A stretch of DNA of 15,396 nucleotides from Bacteroidales bacterium UBA3382 (GTDB taxonomy: Bacteria; Bacteroidota; Bacteroidia; Bacteroidales; UBA932), in contig DEPW01000140.1 in assembly GCA_002358965.1 (NCBI GenBank), positions 1-15,396 of the forward strand. Reading direction: 5' to 3'. Below, piece by piece: positions 1 through 8,200 of this stretch (position 1 is the stretch's first letter; every line of letters begins with the position of its first letter). Under the pieces are notes generated by a model. That model was not told the origin of the DNA and made no database searches. It saw only the letters and a list, made by a program, of their open reading frames with translations. The position numbers were made by a program, and so were the translations under genes.

Positions 1-678
1 GGCAGGAAAGCCATGAACATCAATGCCGGCGAGGCTACCGTAGAGCAACTGTACGATGCCGGTTTCATCAGGGACGCCTCCGGCCTTTACAGCCTGACCG
101 CCGAGCAGCTGCTTACTCTCGACGGATGGAAAGAGCGTTCGGCTGAAAGGTTCCTTTCGAGCATAGAGGCGTCGAAGACGGTGCCGTTCCCGAGAGTGCT
201 GTTCGCGATAGGAATCAGGTATGTCGGCGAAACCACGGCGAAGGAGATAGCCGCGTATTTCAAAAACATAGACGCTGTCGCTGCGGCTACAAAGGAAGAA
301 CTGACGGATGTGGCGGAAGTCGGAGACACGATAGCGGACTCGGTAATATCGTATTTTTCCGACATAAGGCATCTCGAATTCGTCCTGGCGCTGAAGAAGG
401 CAGGACTTAAAATGGAGACGGAAGAGGACGGAGCAGGCCGCATTTCGGATGTCCTGGCGGGAGCCGCCATCGTGATTACCGGCAATTTTTCGATATCGCG
501 CGATGAAATGAAACGGAAAATCGAAGCATACGGAGGCAAGAATGCAAGCTCGATAAGCGGCAGGACGGCATACCTGCTTGCAGGAGACAAACCCGGGCCC
601 GAAAAGATGAAAAAAGCCGAAAAGCTCGGAATCCCGGTAATCGGCGAAGAAGATTTCAACAAAATGACTAACAATTGA
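1..678 (+). CDS. ligA: NAD-dependent DNA ligase LigA, C-terminal part (5' end outside window)
   Basis: This is the last 225 codons of the NAD+-dependent DNA ligase, which seals nicks during replication and repair. The reading frame is open from base 1, and the residues before the first ATG (GRKA, then MNI) continue the normal LigA sequence, so the ATG at 13 is internal and not a start. Two domains are visible. The first is a helix-hairpin-helix region (roughly the first 125 residues here) with typical stretches such as TVEQLYDAGFI, LDGWKERSAERF and LFAIGIRYVGETTA. The second is a C-terminal BRCT domain beginning near VLAGAAIVITGNFS and ending with KAEKLGIPVIGEEDF. The catalytic adenylation domain and zinc finger lie upstream of the window. 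The segment NINAGEATVEQL seems one residue shorter than the usual N-I-x-G-L-G-E pattern, a small oddity in a hairpin. It ends 8 bases before the next gene, if that gene starts at its ATG. Family assignment is secure. Confidence 0.96.
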   Translation, partial: GRKAMNINAGEATVEQLYDAGFIRDASGLYSLTAEQLLTLDGWKERSAERFLSSIEASKTVPFPRVLFAIGIRYVGETTAKEIAAYFKNIDAVAAATKEELTDVAEVGDTIADSVISYFSDIRHLEFVLALKKAGLKMETEEDGAGRISDVLAGAAIVITGNFSISRDEMKRKIEAYGGKNASSISGRTAYLLAGDKPGPEKMKKAEKLGIPVIGEEDFNKMTNN

Positions 679-686
679 ATAAAGAC

Positions 687-1058
687 ATGGAAGAATTGAA
701 GATCGGAATGAAGAACATCTCCGAAATGACAGTTACCGACGACACGACCGCCGTGCGTTACGACTCCGGCGCTCTGCCCGTATTCTCAACCCCGGCGATG
801 CTCGCTTTGATGGAAGGCGCCTGCTGGCACATGGTGAAAGACGCCAACGGGCAGGACACCGTAGGGACCCTTGTGAACATCGAGCATCTGCGCGCCTGCA
901 AAGTCGGCACGAAAGTTCGGGCCGAAGCCGAACTTGTCGCAATAGACGGCAGGAAGCTCTCGTTCAATGTCACCGCATACGATGACAAAGGCGTGATAGG
1001 CAAAGGATATCACGAAAGGTTCACCGTAGATCCCGAAAGGTTCATGGGCAAACTCTGA
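687..1058 (+). CDS. FlK-like hot-dog fold thioesterase
   Basis: The product is a 123-residue cytoplasmic protein of the hot-dog thioesterase superfamily, closest in pattern to the fluoroacetyl-CoA thioesterase FlK group. Members hydrolyse acyl-CoA thioesters; the physiological substrate here is unknown. The three FlK-type active-site positions are recognisable: T35 in FSTPAM, E43 in MEGA and H67 in NIEHLRA. The T-to-E spacing of 8 equals that of FlK, and the E-to-H spacing is 24 against 26. The central helix (TPAMLALMEGACWHMV) and the closing strands (KLSFNVTAYDDKGVIGKG, HERFTVD) fit the fold. I chose the ATG at 687. A TTG at 675 in the same frame would overlap the ligA stop and add four residues, and there is no ribosome-binding motif to decide. 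Despite the family name, defluorination is not implied, because most bacterial homologues are annotated only as thioesterase family proteins. It is probably co-transcribed with ligA. Confidence 0.87.
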   Translation: MEELKIGMKNISEMTVTDDTTAVRYDSGALPVFSTPAMLALMEGACWHMVKDANGQDTVGTLVNIEHLRACKVGTKVRAEAELVAIDGRKLSFNVTAYDDKGVIGKGYHERFTVDPERFMGKL

Positions 1059-1070
1059 TCTTCGGACATA

Positions 1071-1994
1071 ATGGGCATGAAGAGCACCATAGGGCGTATC
1101 AAGACATTCCTTACGCACGACATCTGGCATCTCGACATGGAGACGCTCAGCCGCGCGAAAGCCAGGTTCGTGCGCTATGTACGCGTGCTTTTCATTACCA
1201 TCAGGACATTTTCATCGGAACGGATAGGCAACCAGGCGGTATGCCTGAGCTTTTTCGGAACGATGGCCATGGTGCCTTTCATCGCCGTATCGTTCGCCAT
1301 AACCGACGGTTTCGGTTTGAGGAAATACCTCCAAAGGATGATATACGAGTATTTCGACACGAGCCAGGAAGTGGTGGATCAGGTGATAAAATATGCCGAC
1401 AACATCATCGATACGGCGCAGTCGAGCACTCTGGGGCTGATCAGTTCGCTGATGTTCGTCTGGCTCATCTTCTGGATGATGATATCTGTCGAGTCCTCAT
1501 TCAACCATGTGTGGAAGGTCCGCAAATCGAGGAATGCCTTCAAGCGCATCGCAGCCTATTTCACTATACTGCTGCTCTCCCCTTTCGTGGTACTGATCAT
1601 GTTTTCGGCGATCTTCATGTATACGGACGCCTTCGATTCGATAGGTCTCGGCGAAAATCTGGTCGATTCGCTCCGTTCCGGTGTCGGCTGGACTGCCGCA
1701 TACATACTCACTGTCGCCGTCCTGACCGCCATGTACAAATTCATCCCCAACCACAAGGTGTTTTTCGGACCGGCGTTCAAGGCGGCATTGATTTCAGCGC
1801 TGTTTTTTGTAATTTTGCAATATTTATATATTGAAACGCAGTTGTTCGTGGCGAGGATGAATGCGGTTTACGGGGCAGTCGCCGCCATCCCTCTGTTCAT
1901 GTTCTGGATGAATTTCTGCTGGTTCATCATCCTGTTCGGAGCGGAGATATCCTATGCGTTCCAAAATGTAGACAACTATAATCTCGACGATTGA
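1071..1994 (+). CDS. YihY/virulence factor BrkB family inner-membrane protein
   Basis: A 307-residue integral membrane protein of the YihY/BrkB family (once misnamed ribonuclease BN). Six hydrophobic segments can be seen at about residues 57-78, 121-141, 160-185, 205-223, 233-254 and 267-297. The last one carries the family's strongest signature: a YGAVAAIPLFMFWMN stretch followed by FGAEISYAFQ. An amphipathic N-terminus of about 50 residues precedes the first helix, which is normal. The length agrees with the family's roughly 280-320 residues, or up to about 440 in forms with C-terminal extensions, which this one lacks. The molecular role of the family is not established; transport or envelope functions have been proposed. 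The start is the ATG at 1071; a second ATG at 1077 is possible. The stop is one base before the next ATG (1996), so translation is probably coupled to the RelA/SpoT gene. Confidence 0.93.
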   Translation: MGMKSTIGRIKTFLTHDIWHLDMETLSRAKARFVRYVRVLFITIRTFSSERIGNQAVCLSFFGTMAMVPFIAVSFAITDGFGLRKYLQRMIYEYFDTSQEVVDQVIKYADNIIDTAQSSTLGLISSLMFVWLIFWMMISVESSFNHVWKVRKSRNAFKRIAAYFTILLLSPFVVLIMFSAIFMYTDAFDSIGLGENLVDSLRSGVGWTAAYILTVAVLTAMYKFIPNHKVFFGPAFKAALISALFFVILQYLYIETQLFVARMNAVYGAVAAIPLFMFWMNFCWFIILFGAEISYAFQNVDNYNLDD

Positions 1995-1995
1995 T

Positions 1996-4242
1996 ATGAC
2001 GGAATTTACCAAAGAAGACCTCGACATGGTGCAGGCGGCGTACGAAGATCTGCTTGAGGCCTCCAAGAAAAGGGTCCAGAACCAGAAGGAACTGGACATG
2101 GTCAAAAAAGCCTTCGAATTTGCAAATGAAGCGCACAAAGGCGTCCGGAGACGGTCCGGAGAGCCATACATCATGCATCCTCTTGCCGTAGCGAAAATCG
2201 TCGTCAGCGAAATCGGTCTGGGCTACAAATCGATAGCCGCCGCCCTGCTTCACGATGTGGTTGAAGACACCGATTATACCGTAGAGGACATACGCGCCCA
2301 GTTCAACGACAAGATAGCCTCCCTGGTGGACGGCCTGACAAAGATCAAGATAGCCCTTGACAACGAGGAGACCGCCACGCAGACATCAATCCAGGCCGAA
2401 AACTTCAAAAGGATACTCTATACCCTGAACGACGACATCAGGGTAGTGCTCATCAAACTGGCCGACAGGCTGCACAACATCAGGACCATCGGCGCGATGC
2501 CCGAATACAAGAGGGACAAGATACTCGGCGAGACCATGTACATCTTCATCCCTCTCGCCCACAGGTTAGGACTGTACAGCATCAAATCCGAAATGGAGGA
2601 CATCTGGCTGAAATACAAGGAATCCGATGCCTACAGGGAAATCTCGGCAAAATTGTCCGAGCTGCAAGACAGGAATTCCGGCAAGCTGGACGAATTTGTC
2701 GGATCGATACAAAACGCCATGGAAAAGATGGCCGCGAACATACCGGGGTTCGGCTTCAAGATACTCCGAAGGCTCAAATCCCCTTACTCGATATGGTACA
2801 AGATGAAGAACAAAGGCGTGTCCTTCGACCAGATTTACGATCTGTTCGCGGTCAGGATCATCTACACCCCGAGCTCTCCGGACAAAGAGTTTTCCGAATG
2901 TTTCGCCATATACACCACCCTTAAGAAGACATTCCTTCCAAGGAATTTCAACTCCGAGCGTTTCCGCGACTGGGTCGGAAATCCCAAAAGCAACGGATAC
3001 GAAGCCCTGCACTGCACGATCATGTGTCCGGACGAGAGCCGAGGCTTCTGGGTGGAGGTCCAGATACGCAGCGAACGCATGAACAACATAGCCGAAAAGG
3101 GCATAGCCGCCCACTGGCTTTACAAGAAGGACGGAGTGATACTTCCCGAAATGGAAGTCGAGATGGATTCCCTGCTCCAGAGGGTAAGGGAAATCATCAA
3201 CAACCCGGACGCATCTTCCATCGAACTGCTCGACGAGTTCCACAAGGAGATGACCAGCCCGAACATCACCGTCTTCACCCCTAAAGGGGAGCAGAAGACC
3301 CTGCTCAAAGGCTCCAGCGCCCTCGATTTCGCCTATCTGATACACACTCACATAGGCAACAAGGCAATCGCCGCGAAAATCAACCAGAAACTCTACCCTC
3401 TGTCGCAGGAGCTGCATAGCGGCGACCAGGTCGAAATCATCACCGCCGACAACGCCAGCCCCAAACCGGAATGGCTCGAATTCCTGAAGACCACGAAGGC
3501 CGTGAACATAGTAAAATCCTACCTGAAAAACGAGAGGAACGAATACATAAAGGCCGGGATGAACATAGTTTCGCAGAAACTCAAGGAAAACGGCCTGAAG
3601 GACAACGGGAAGAACATACGGATACTGTATCTGGGCTACAAACTCAACTCGGCCGAAGACCTCTTCTTCAATGTCGGTTCGGGAATGCTGAACCTCAGCG
3701 ATATCGAATACGTGCTCAAACGCAAGTCCTCCAACCAGTCATGGCTGAGCTGGTTCAGGAACTCGTCAAAAAACGACAATATTTTCGTGGACGGCGATTC
3801 GCGGGGCATGAATTTCGTTATTTCACCGTGCTGCAATCCCATACCGGGCGACCCTATCATCGGCTTCAAGGACCCGCAGAATGTGATACACATCCACAAA
3901 AAGAGCTGCAAGAAGGCCACGGAGCTTGAATCCAAACTGGGATACACCATCGTAAAGGACCCGGTATGGAATACCGAAAACCACAACCATTCGTATCCCG
4001 CAAGGATATCGGTATACGGCATGGACCGGCTCGGCATACTCAGCGATGTGACCAAATACATATCCTTCGTCATGGGAGTGAATATCCGGCACTTGGATTT
4101 CCAAAGCAACGGAGGGGTGTTTACCGGCAACATCGACATGCTCGTCACGAGCAAAAAGGACCTGGACACCATCATCAAGAAGCTGTCGAAGATCGACGGC
4201 ATCGAAAGGGTACGCAGAGAGGACATTGTAGAGGAAAACTGA
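1996..4242 (+). CDS. rel: Bifunctional RelA/SpoT-family (p)ppGpp synthetase/hydrolase
   Basis: A 748-residue RSH enzyme that makes (p)ppGpp from ATP and GDP/GTP and also degrades it, controlling the stringent response. Domains in order: the HD hydrolase (about 35-190) has its metal site intact, with H61 in IMHPLA, HD at 86-87, ED at 90-91 and D157 in KLADRLHN. The synthetase (about 240-380) has YSIWYKM, YDLFAVRI (281-288), the GTP-binding loop NPKSNGYEALH and E354 in EVQIRS. The TGS domain (about 422-485) begins ITVFTPKG. A cysteine-containing zinc-finger-like segment has SPCCNPIPGD and CKK (610-640). The ACT domain (about 668-742) begins ARISVYGMDRLG. Both catalytic halves look functional, so this is a Rel/SpoT-type bifunctional enzyme and not a hydrolase-dead RelA. 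Length is normal. It sits one base after the BrkB-family gene and 12 bases before the Ig-like lipoprotein. The symbol rel reflects bifunctionality; many annotators would use spoT. Confidence 0.97.
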   Translation: MTEFTKEDLDMVQAAYEDLLEASKKRVQNQKELDMVKKAFEFANEAHKGVRRRSGEPYIMHPLAVAKIVVSEIGLGYKSIAAALLHDVVEDTDYTVEDIRAQFNDKIASLVDGLTKIKIALDNEETATQTSIQAENFKRILYTLNDDIRVVLIKLADRLHNIRTIGAMPEYKRDKILGETMYIFIPLAHRLGLYSIKSEMEDIWLKYKESDAYREISAKLSELQDRNSGKLDEFVGSIQNAMEKMAANIPGFGFKILRRLKSPYSIWYKMKNKGVSFDQIYDLFAVRIIYTPSSPDKEFSECFAIYTTLKKTFLPRNFNSERFRDWVGNPKSNGYEALHCTIMCPDESRGFWVEVQIRSERMNNIAEKGIAAHWLYKKDGVILPEMEVEMDSLLQRVREIINNPDASSIELLDEFHKEMTSPNITVFTPKGEQKTLLKGSSALDFAYLIHTHIGNKAIAAKINQKLYPLSQELHSGDQVEIITADNASPKPEWLEFLKTTKAVNIVKSYLKNERNEYIKAGMNIVSQKLKENGLKDNGKNIRILYLGYKLNSAEDLFFNVGSGMLNLSDIEYVLKRKSSNQSWLSWFRNSSKNDNIFVDGDSRGMNFVISPCCNPIPGDPIIGFKDPQNVIHIHKKSCKKATELESKLGYTIVKDPVWNTENHNHSYPARISVYGMDRLGILSDVTKYISFVMGVNIRHLDFQSNGGVFTGNIDMLVTSKKDLDTIIKKLSKIDGIERVRREDIVEEN

Positions 4243-4254
4243 TTTTTACAAAGT

Positions 4255-6102
4255 ATGGATTTCAAAGACATGTTCAAGGACATATTCAGGTATTCAAAGA
4301 AGGTATTTCCGGCGTTCATGCTTGCCGCGTTCGCATGTTCGCTGGTCTTCGTCAAATCATGCGCCAACACGACGACGCCTCCGTCGGGAGGGCCGAAAGA
4401 CACGATCCCTCCGGTGCTGCTCTATGTAGAGCCGCAGAACCTCGCGACGAATGTCTCACGGGACAAAGGTTTCATTAAGATGACATTCGACGAATATGTC
4501 GTCGTCAAAACCGCCACGGATATCTTCCTCTCCCCTCCTATGGAGAAAAGGCCCGTACATAAGATCAGGGGCAAGAGCATCATAGTATCTTTTGACGGAC
4601 AGCTGGATTCGAACCGCACATATGTGCTGGACATGGGACAGTCCATCGCCGACAACAACGAAGGCAACATCTATCCGGGATTCGTCATCGCGTTTTCCAC
4701 CGGCAGTACCGTGGATTCGATGTATCTCACCGGAACGGTTTCGGACTGCAACACTCTCGAGCCTTTCAAGGGGGCCACGATAGGGCTTTATGTATCGGAC
4801 GACGATTCCTGCGTATTCAAGGAGAGGCCAGTGGCTGCGGCAAAGGCTGACGACTGGGGATTCTTCGCCATACGCAACATCAAGGACACCCTGTACAGGA
4901 TGTACGCTTTCAACGATCTCAACAATGACAACAAGTTCAATCCCGAATCCGAGGAAGTGGCCTTCATCGATTCGCTTGTCAGACCTACGAAAGTGGTGGC
5001 GGACAATATCCTGGAGCTTTTCAAACTTGACATGAAAGACACACTCGCCTGCATGACGCGAAAGCCGGATTACGAGTTGGCCATGTTCAAGGAGGCCACG
5101 GCAAGGCAATATCTCGTCAACAAGGAAAGGACCGGCGAAAAGACATTCTACATCACCTTTTCCGCTCCTTATACACAGATAGATTCCCTGTGGTTCGAAG
5201 GCGTGCCTCAGGAAAAGGTGATAACCCAATTCAACGACATGGAAGACAGTCTGCTCATCTGGCTCAACGACGCTTCCAAGGTGCAGCCAGACTCTCTGTG
5301 GCTGAATGTCACCTACATGAAGACAGACGATTCGTTGAAAATCAGAGTGCCTTTCACCGAACGCATAGGAATGCATAAGAGCCGTGCGATGATACAGGAT
5401 GCAAAGCGGTACAAATCGAGGGACGAATTGAGCGCCGAAGATACTGCGACCGTATACAAAGTGACGGCTTCGGGAGAGACATTCGACCAGGACGGTTTCA
5501 TAATCGACTTCACCTATCCCGTCGTCGAGACCCATTTCGATTCGCTGAAAATGCTCATAGTCAATCCGCGTCAGGAGGAAAGTCCGGGACAATTCCGCGT
5601 AGTCCACGACACGACCGACCTGCGCCGCTACAGAGTCTACCCTTCGGAACCTCTGCAACAAGGCTACGAATGCGTCCTCAAGATTCCTTACGGCTCGTTC
5701 TTCGACATCAACAGGATGCCTAACGACAGTTCGAAGACTACTGTCTCCCTGCCTTCTTCGGAAGAGCTGAGTACGCTGTATCTGACACTTTCAGGCATGG
5801 ACGGTTCGATCCGCTATATCGTCGAACTGATGAACGACAAGCGTAACAACATAATACGCAAATACGAGATAAAATCCGACACCACCCTGCTTTTCCCGTA
5901 CATCAAGGAAGGCATGTACTCGATCAGGATTACCGAAGACCGCAACAACAACGGCATAGTCGATACCGGAATATTGCTCGAAAAGAAGCAGCCGGAGAAA
6001 GTGAAATTCCTTGAGCTGAGCGACGGCAACACCATGATTACGATTCCGGCGGCCGTAGAGCTCGAACAGGAAGTAAACATAAAGGAAATGTTCAAACAAT
6101 GA
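4255..6102 (+). CDS. Ig-like domain-containing lipoprotein
   Basis: A 615-residue exported protein typical of Bacteroidota. A basic N-terminus is followed by a hydrophobic stretch and a probable lipobox ending at C36 (LVFVKSC), then the family-type sequence ANTTTPPSGGPKDTIPP. It is therefore probably acylated at C36 and held in the outer membrane. Residues about 51-150 form an SbsA-type Ig-like domain (PPVLLYVEPQN, then strands ending in VIAFSTG). Residues from about 157 resemble a carboxypeptidase-regulatory-like beta-sandwich (LTGTVSDCNTLEPFKGATI). Two Asp/Asn-rich loops, NDLNNDNKFNPE (near 220-231) and EDRNNNGIVD near the C-terminus, resemble calcium-binding loops. No enzyme motif is visible and the function is unknown. 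The start is uncertain: ATG 4255 gives a long n-region and ATG 4270 is also possible. ATG 4318 would leave no positive charge before the hydrophobic core. The last four bases overlap the next start codon, implying translational coupling. Confidence 0.87.
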   Translation: MDFKDMFKDIFRYSKKVFPAFMLAAFACSLVFVKSCANTTTPPSGGPKDTIPPVLLYVEPQNLATNVSRDKGFIKMTFDEYVVVKTATDIFLSPPMEKRPVHKIRGKSIIVSFDGQLDSNRTYVLDMGQSIADNNEGNIYPGFVIAFSTGSTVDSMYLTGTVSDCNTLEPFKGATIGLYVSDDDSCVFKERPVAAAKADDWGFFAIRNIKDTLYRMYAFNDLNNDNKFNPESEEVAFIDSLVRPTKVVADNILELFKLDMKDTLACMTRKPDYELAMFKEATARQYLVNKERTGEKTFYITFSAPYTQIDSLWFEGVPQEKVITQFNDMEDSLLIWLNDASKVQPDSLWLNVTYMKTDDSLKIRVPFTERIGMHKSRAMIQDAKRYKSRDELSAEDTATVYKVTASGETFDQDGFIIDFTYPVVETHFDSLKMLIVNPRQEESPGQFRVVHDTTDLRRYRVYPSEPLQQGYECVLKIPYGSFFDINRMPNDSSKTTVSLPSSEELSTLYLTLSGMDGSIRYIVELMNDKRNNIIRKYEIKSDTTLLFPYIKEGMYSIRITEDRNNNGIVDTGILLEKKQPEKVKFLELSDGNTMITIPAAVELEQEVNIKEMFKQ

Positions 6103-6878
6103 GGAAAATCAATGTCTTACTGACCGCAGTCCTTTCGTTGGTCGTATTTGCCGCCGCAAAGCCTGCGGGAGCGCAGGAGTTTACCGTGGGCCTTACGCCG
6201 GGACTGAGTTTCAACGATTCCACCGAAGTCATCAAGCCTCCGAAACCAGTGGAAAGGTGCCATCTGATCGGAGTCAATTACAGCGTCGGATGGGGCGGAC
6301 TGTATGTAGTGCCGACTACCGCCACCATGAGAGAGTTTTCACCTTTCGGCGCAGGGGTGACATACAGCTACCTTCAAGACATGTGGGGCACGATGTCATA
6401 CTTCGGACTGCAGATCGGGCTAAGGTATTCGAAAGAGGGGTTTTCATACGAAAATTACGACATGACACCGTACCGCACCACATTTTACGAGACGGCCGAA
6501 CTGCCTTTCACATCGTTGTTCCATTTCGAAATCCTGAAAGGGTATGTGCGCCTGCTGGCCAATGCGGGCTTCTATGTCGGGTACAGGCTTAAAGTGGACC
6601 GCCCTTATCTGGAAAGCGACGAGGTCGCCGCAGATTCCTGGCAGGACAGCGACAACAGGTTCGATTACGGAATCAGGGCCGGAGGAGGCTTCGCCATAGT
6701 GCTTCCGCCGGTGGAAATACACATAGAATGCACATACAAGCATTCCTTTTCGCCTCTTTACGACCCGGCGCGAGACAGCGAATACTATTACAGCTACAAT
6801 TTCCCGACGCAGATCCTGCTTAGCGTAGGCCTGCATTTCCAGATCGGGAGACAATTTTACATAAGCGAAAACAGATGA
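6099..6878 (+). CDS. PorT-like outer-membrane beta-barrel protein
   Basis: A 259-residue protein with a clear signal peptide (MRKINVLL to about GAQ, cleavage near residue 26). The mature part is made of alternating aromatic and hydrophobic strands, such as FGLQIGLRYSKEGFSYEN, VRLLANAGFYVGYRL, FDYGIRAGGGFAIVL and a final strand ILLSVGLHFQIG. The LRYSKEGFS segment and the following strand pattern are characteristic of the PorT-like outer-membrane barrel superfamily (OMP_b-brl_2), and 8-stranded barrels of this length are common in Bacteroidota. It is not PorT itself by context, since no type IX secretion genes are nearby. The substrate or partner is unknown. Its gene overlaps the preceding lipoprotein gene and the following ispG by ATGA four-base overlaps. 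The preceding Ig-like lipoprotein could be a surface partner, but this is only inference from adjacency. Confidence 0.8.
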   Translation: MRKINVLLTAVLSLVVFAAAKPAGAQEFTVGLTPGLSFNDSTEVIKPPKPVERCHLIGVNYSVGWGGLYVVPTTATMREFSPFGAGVTYSYLQDMWGTMSYFGLQIGLRYSKEGFSYENYDMTPYRTTFYETAELPFTSLFHFEILKGYVRLLANAGFYVGYRLKVDRPYLESDEVAADSWQDSDNRFDYGIRAGGGFAIVLPPVEIHIECTYKHSFSPLYDPARDSEYYYSYNFPTQILLSVGLHFQIGRQFYISENR

Positions 6879-8200
6879 GCGGTTACTTGAAGATCACTGT
6901 CCCCGTCGGGGCGGCAGACAACCCTTCACGGGTCCTGCTCGGAGGGGGGAATCCGATTGCCATCCAGACTATGTGCAACACGCATACCGCAGATGTCGGA
7001 GCAAGTCTGGAGCAATGCATCAGGCTTGCCGGTTCCGGTGCGCAGCTCATACGGCTTACTACGCAGGGAATGAAAGAAGTCCGGGCGCTTTCCGAAATCA
7101 AGGCGGGACTGTATTCGAAAGGGATCACGGTACCGCTTGTCGCAGATGTGCATTTTTCGGCGGATGTTGCCATAGCCGTCGCAGGAATCGCAGACAAAGT
7201 CAGGATCAATCCGGGCAATTTCGCAAAAGACCACGAGGTAGCCTGCCGGAAATTCGATGAGCTCACAGATGTCTGCCGGAAGACCGGCACGGCAATCAGG
7301 ATAGGACTGAACCATGGGTCTTTGGGCGAAAGGATCACCTCATTGTACGGCAATACGCCCGAGGCAATGAAGGAAGCCGTCATGGAATGGCTGGAAATGT
7401 GCATACGGAAATCCTTTTTCGATGTCGTGGTCTCGCTGAAGGCGAGCAATACCTATGTAATGGCCGAGGCATACAGGCTGCTTGAACAGGCCATGGAGCG
7501 CAGAGGCTATGTATTCCCTCTGCATCTCGGAGTGACCGAAGCCGGCAACGGAGACAGCGGTCGTATCAAATCGGCGGTAGGCATATCCTCGCTGCTCGAA
7601 AACGGCATAGGCGATACGATAAGGGTCTCGCTTACCGAAGATCCCGCGAACGAGCTTTCGGTAGCGGCATACCTTGCCCGCAGATACAGCAAAGGGCATT
7701 GTCCGGAATGGGACAGGACGAAGCCTGCCGCAGATCCGGAATGGGAGGCCATGATACTCGAGATGTCGTGCAAATACGGGAGGAAACTCCTCTACAAAGA
7801 GATCGACGGCATCTCCCCTGCCGACGACTATCCTTCGTTAAGCCAGGAACAGGCCAGGTACATCGAGGACGAGATCATGCAGGCCGCAAGAAGGAGGTTC
7901 TACAAGCCCGAATACATAGCCTGTCCGGGCTGCGGGCGGACGATGTACGATCTTGAAAAGACTTTCAATGAAGTAAAACGCCGGACATCGCATCTCAAAG
8001 GGATGCGGATAGCAGTAATGGGCTGCATCGTGAACGGTCCCGGCGAGATGGCCGATGCGGACTGGGGCTATGTCGGCGAAGGAGAAGGGAAAGTATCCAT
8101 ATACAAAGGCAAGGAGCCCGTGCTCAGGCATGTCCCTCAGGACGAAGCCATCGACAGACTCCTCGGGCTTATCGGAGAAAGCCGTACCTTAAACGAATAA
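6875..8200 (+). CDS. ispG: 4-hydroxy-3-methylbut-2-enyl diphosphate synthase IspG, with shortened middle domain
   Basis: IspG is the iron-sulfur enzyme of the MEP isoprenoid pathway that reduces MEcPP to HMBPP. The N-terminal TIM barrel (about 1-262) includes IQTMCNTHTADV, VPLVADVHF, VRINPGNF, NHGSLGERI, SLKASN, LGVTEAG and RVSLTEDP. The C-terminal [4Fe-4S] domain has ligands C350 and C353 (ACPGCGRT), C384 and E391 (GCIVNGPGE). Wording such as GEMADADWGYVGEG and NGPGE followed by MADAD matches the plant/Chlamydia/Bacteroidota three-domain type, not the E. coli type. Those enzymes carry a domain A* of more than 200 residues between barrel and iron-sulfur domain and are typically over 600 residues. 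Here the enzyme is 441 residues and only about 60-85 residues (about 263-346) remain between the two parts. All catalytic ligands are kept, so it is probably active. The start at 6875 overlaps the preceding stop by ATGA. The end overlaps the convergent gene by 12 bases. Confidence 0.96.
   Translation: MSGYLKITVPVGAADNPSRVLLGGGNPIAIQTMCNTHTADVGASLEQCIRLAGSGAQLIRLTTQGMKEVRALSEIKAGLYSKGITVPLVADVHFSADVAIAVAGIADKVRINPGNFAKDHEVACRKFDELTDVCRKTGTAIRIGLNHGSLGERITSLYGNTPEAMKEAVMEWLEMCIRKSFFDVVVSLKASNTYVMAEAYRLLEQAMERRGYVFPLHLGVTEAGNGDSGRIKSAVGISSLLENGIGDTIRVSLTEDPANELSVAAYLARRYSKGHCPEWDRTKPAADPEWEAMILEMSCKYGRKLLYKEIDGISPADDYPSLSQEQARYIEDEIMQAARRRFYKPEYIACPGCGRTMYDLEKTFNEVKRRTSHLKGMRIAVMGCIVNGPGEMADADWGYVGEGEGKVSIYKGKEPVLRHVPQDEAIDRLLGLIGESRTLNE

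Noticed and set aside
13..678. The ATG at position 13 as a true start of a short BRCT protein.
   Set aside because: The frame is open from base 1, and the residues before the ATG continue the LigA sequence.
1996..4242. Possible loss of one activity in the RelA/SpoT protein.
   Set aside because: The HD-site residues and the synthetase motifs are all present, so it reads as an ordinary bifunctional enzyme.
4456..5661. A 401-codon minus-strand frame antisense to the Ig-like lipoprotein gene.
   Set aside because: The plus-strand product has a signal sequence, lipobox and Ig-like domain and fits the operon; the minus-strand product has no recognisable feature.
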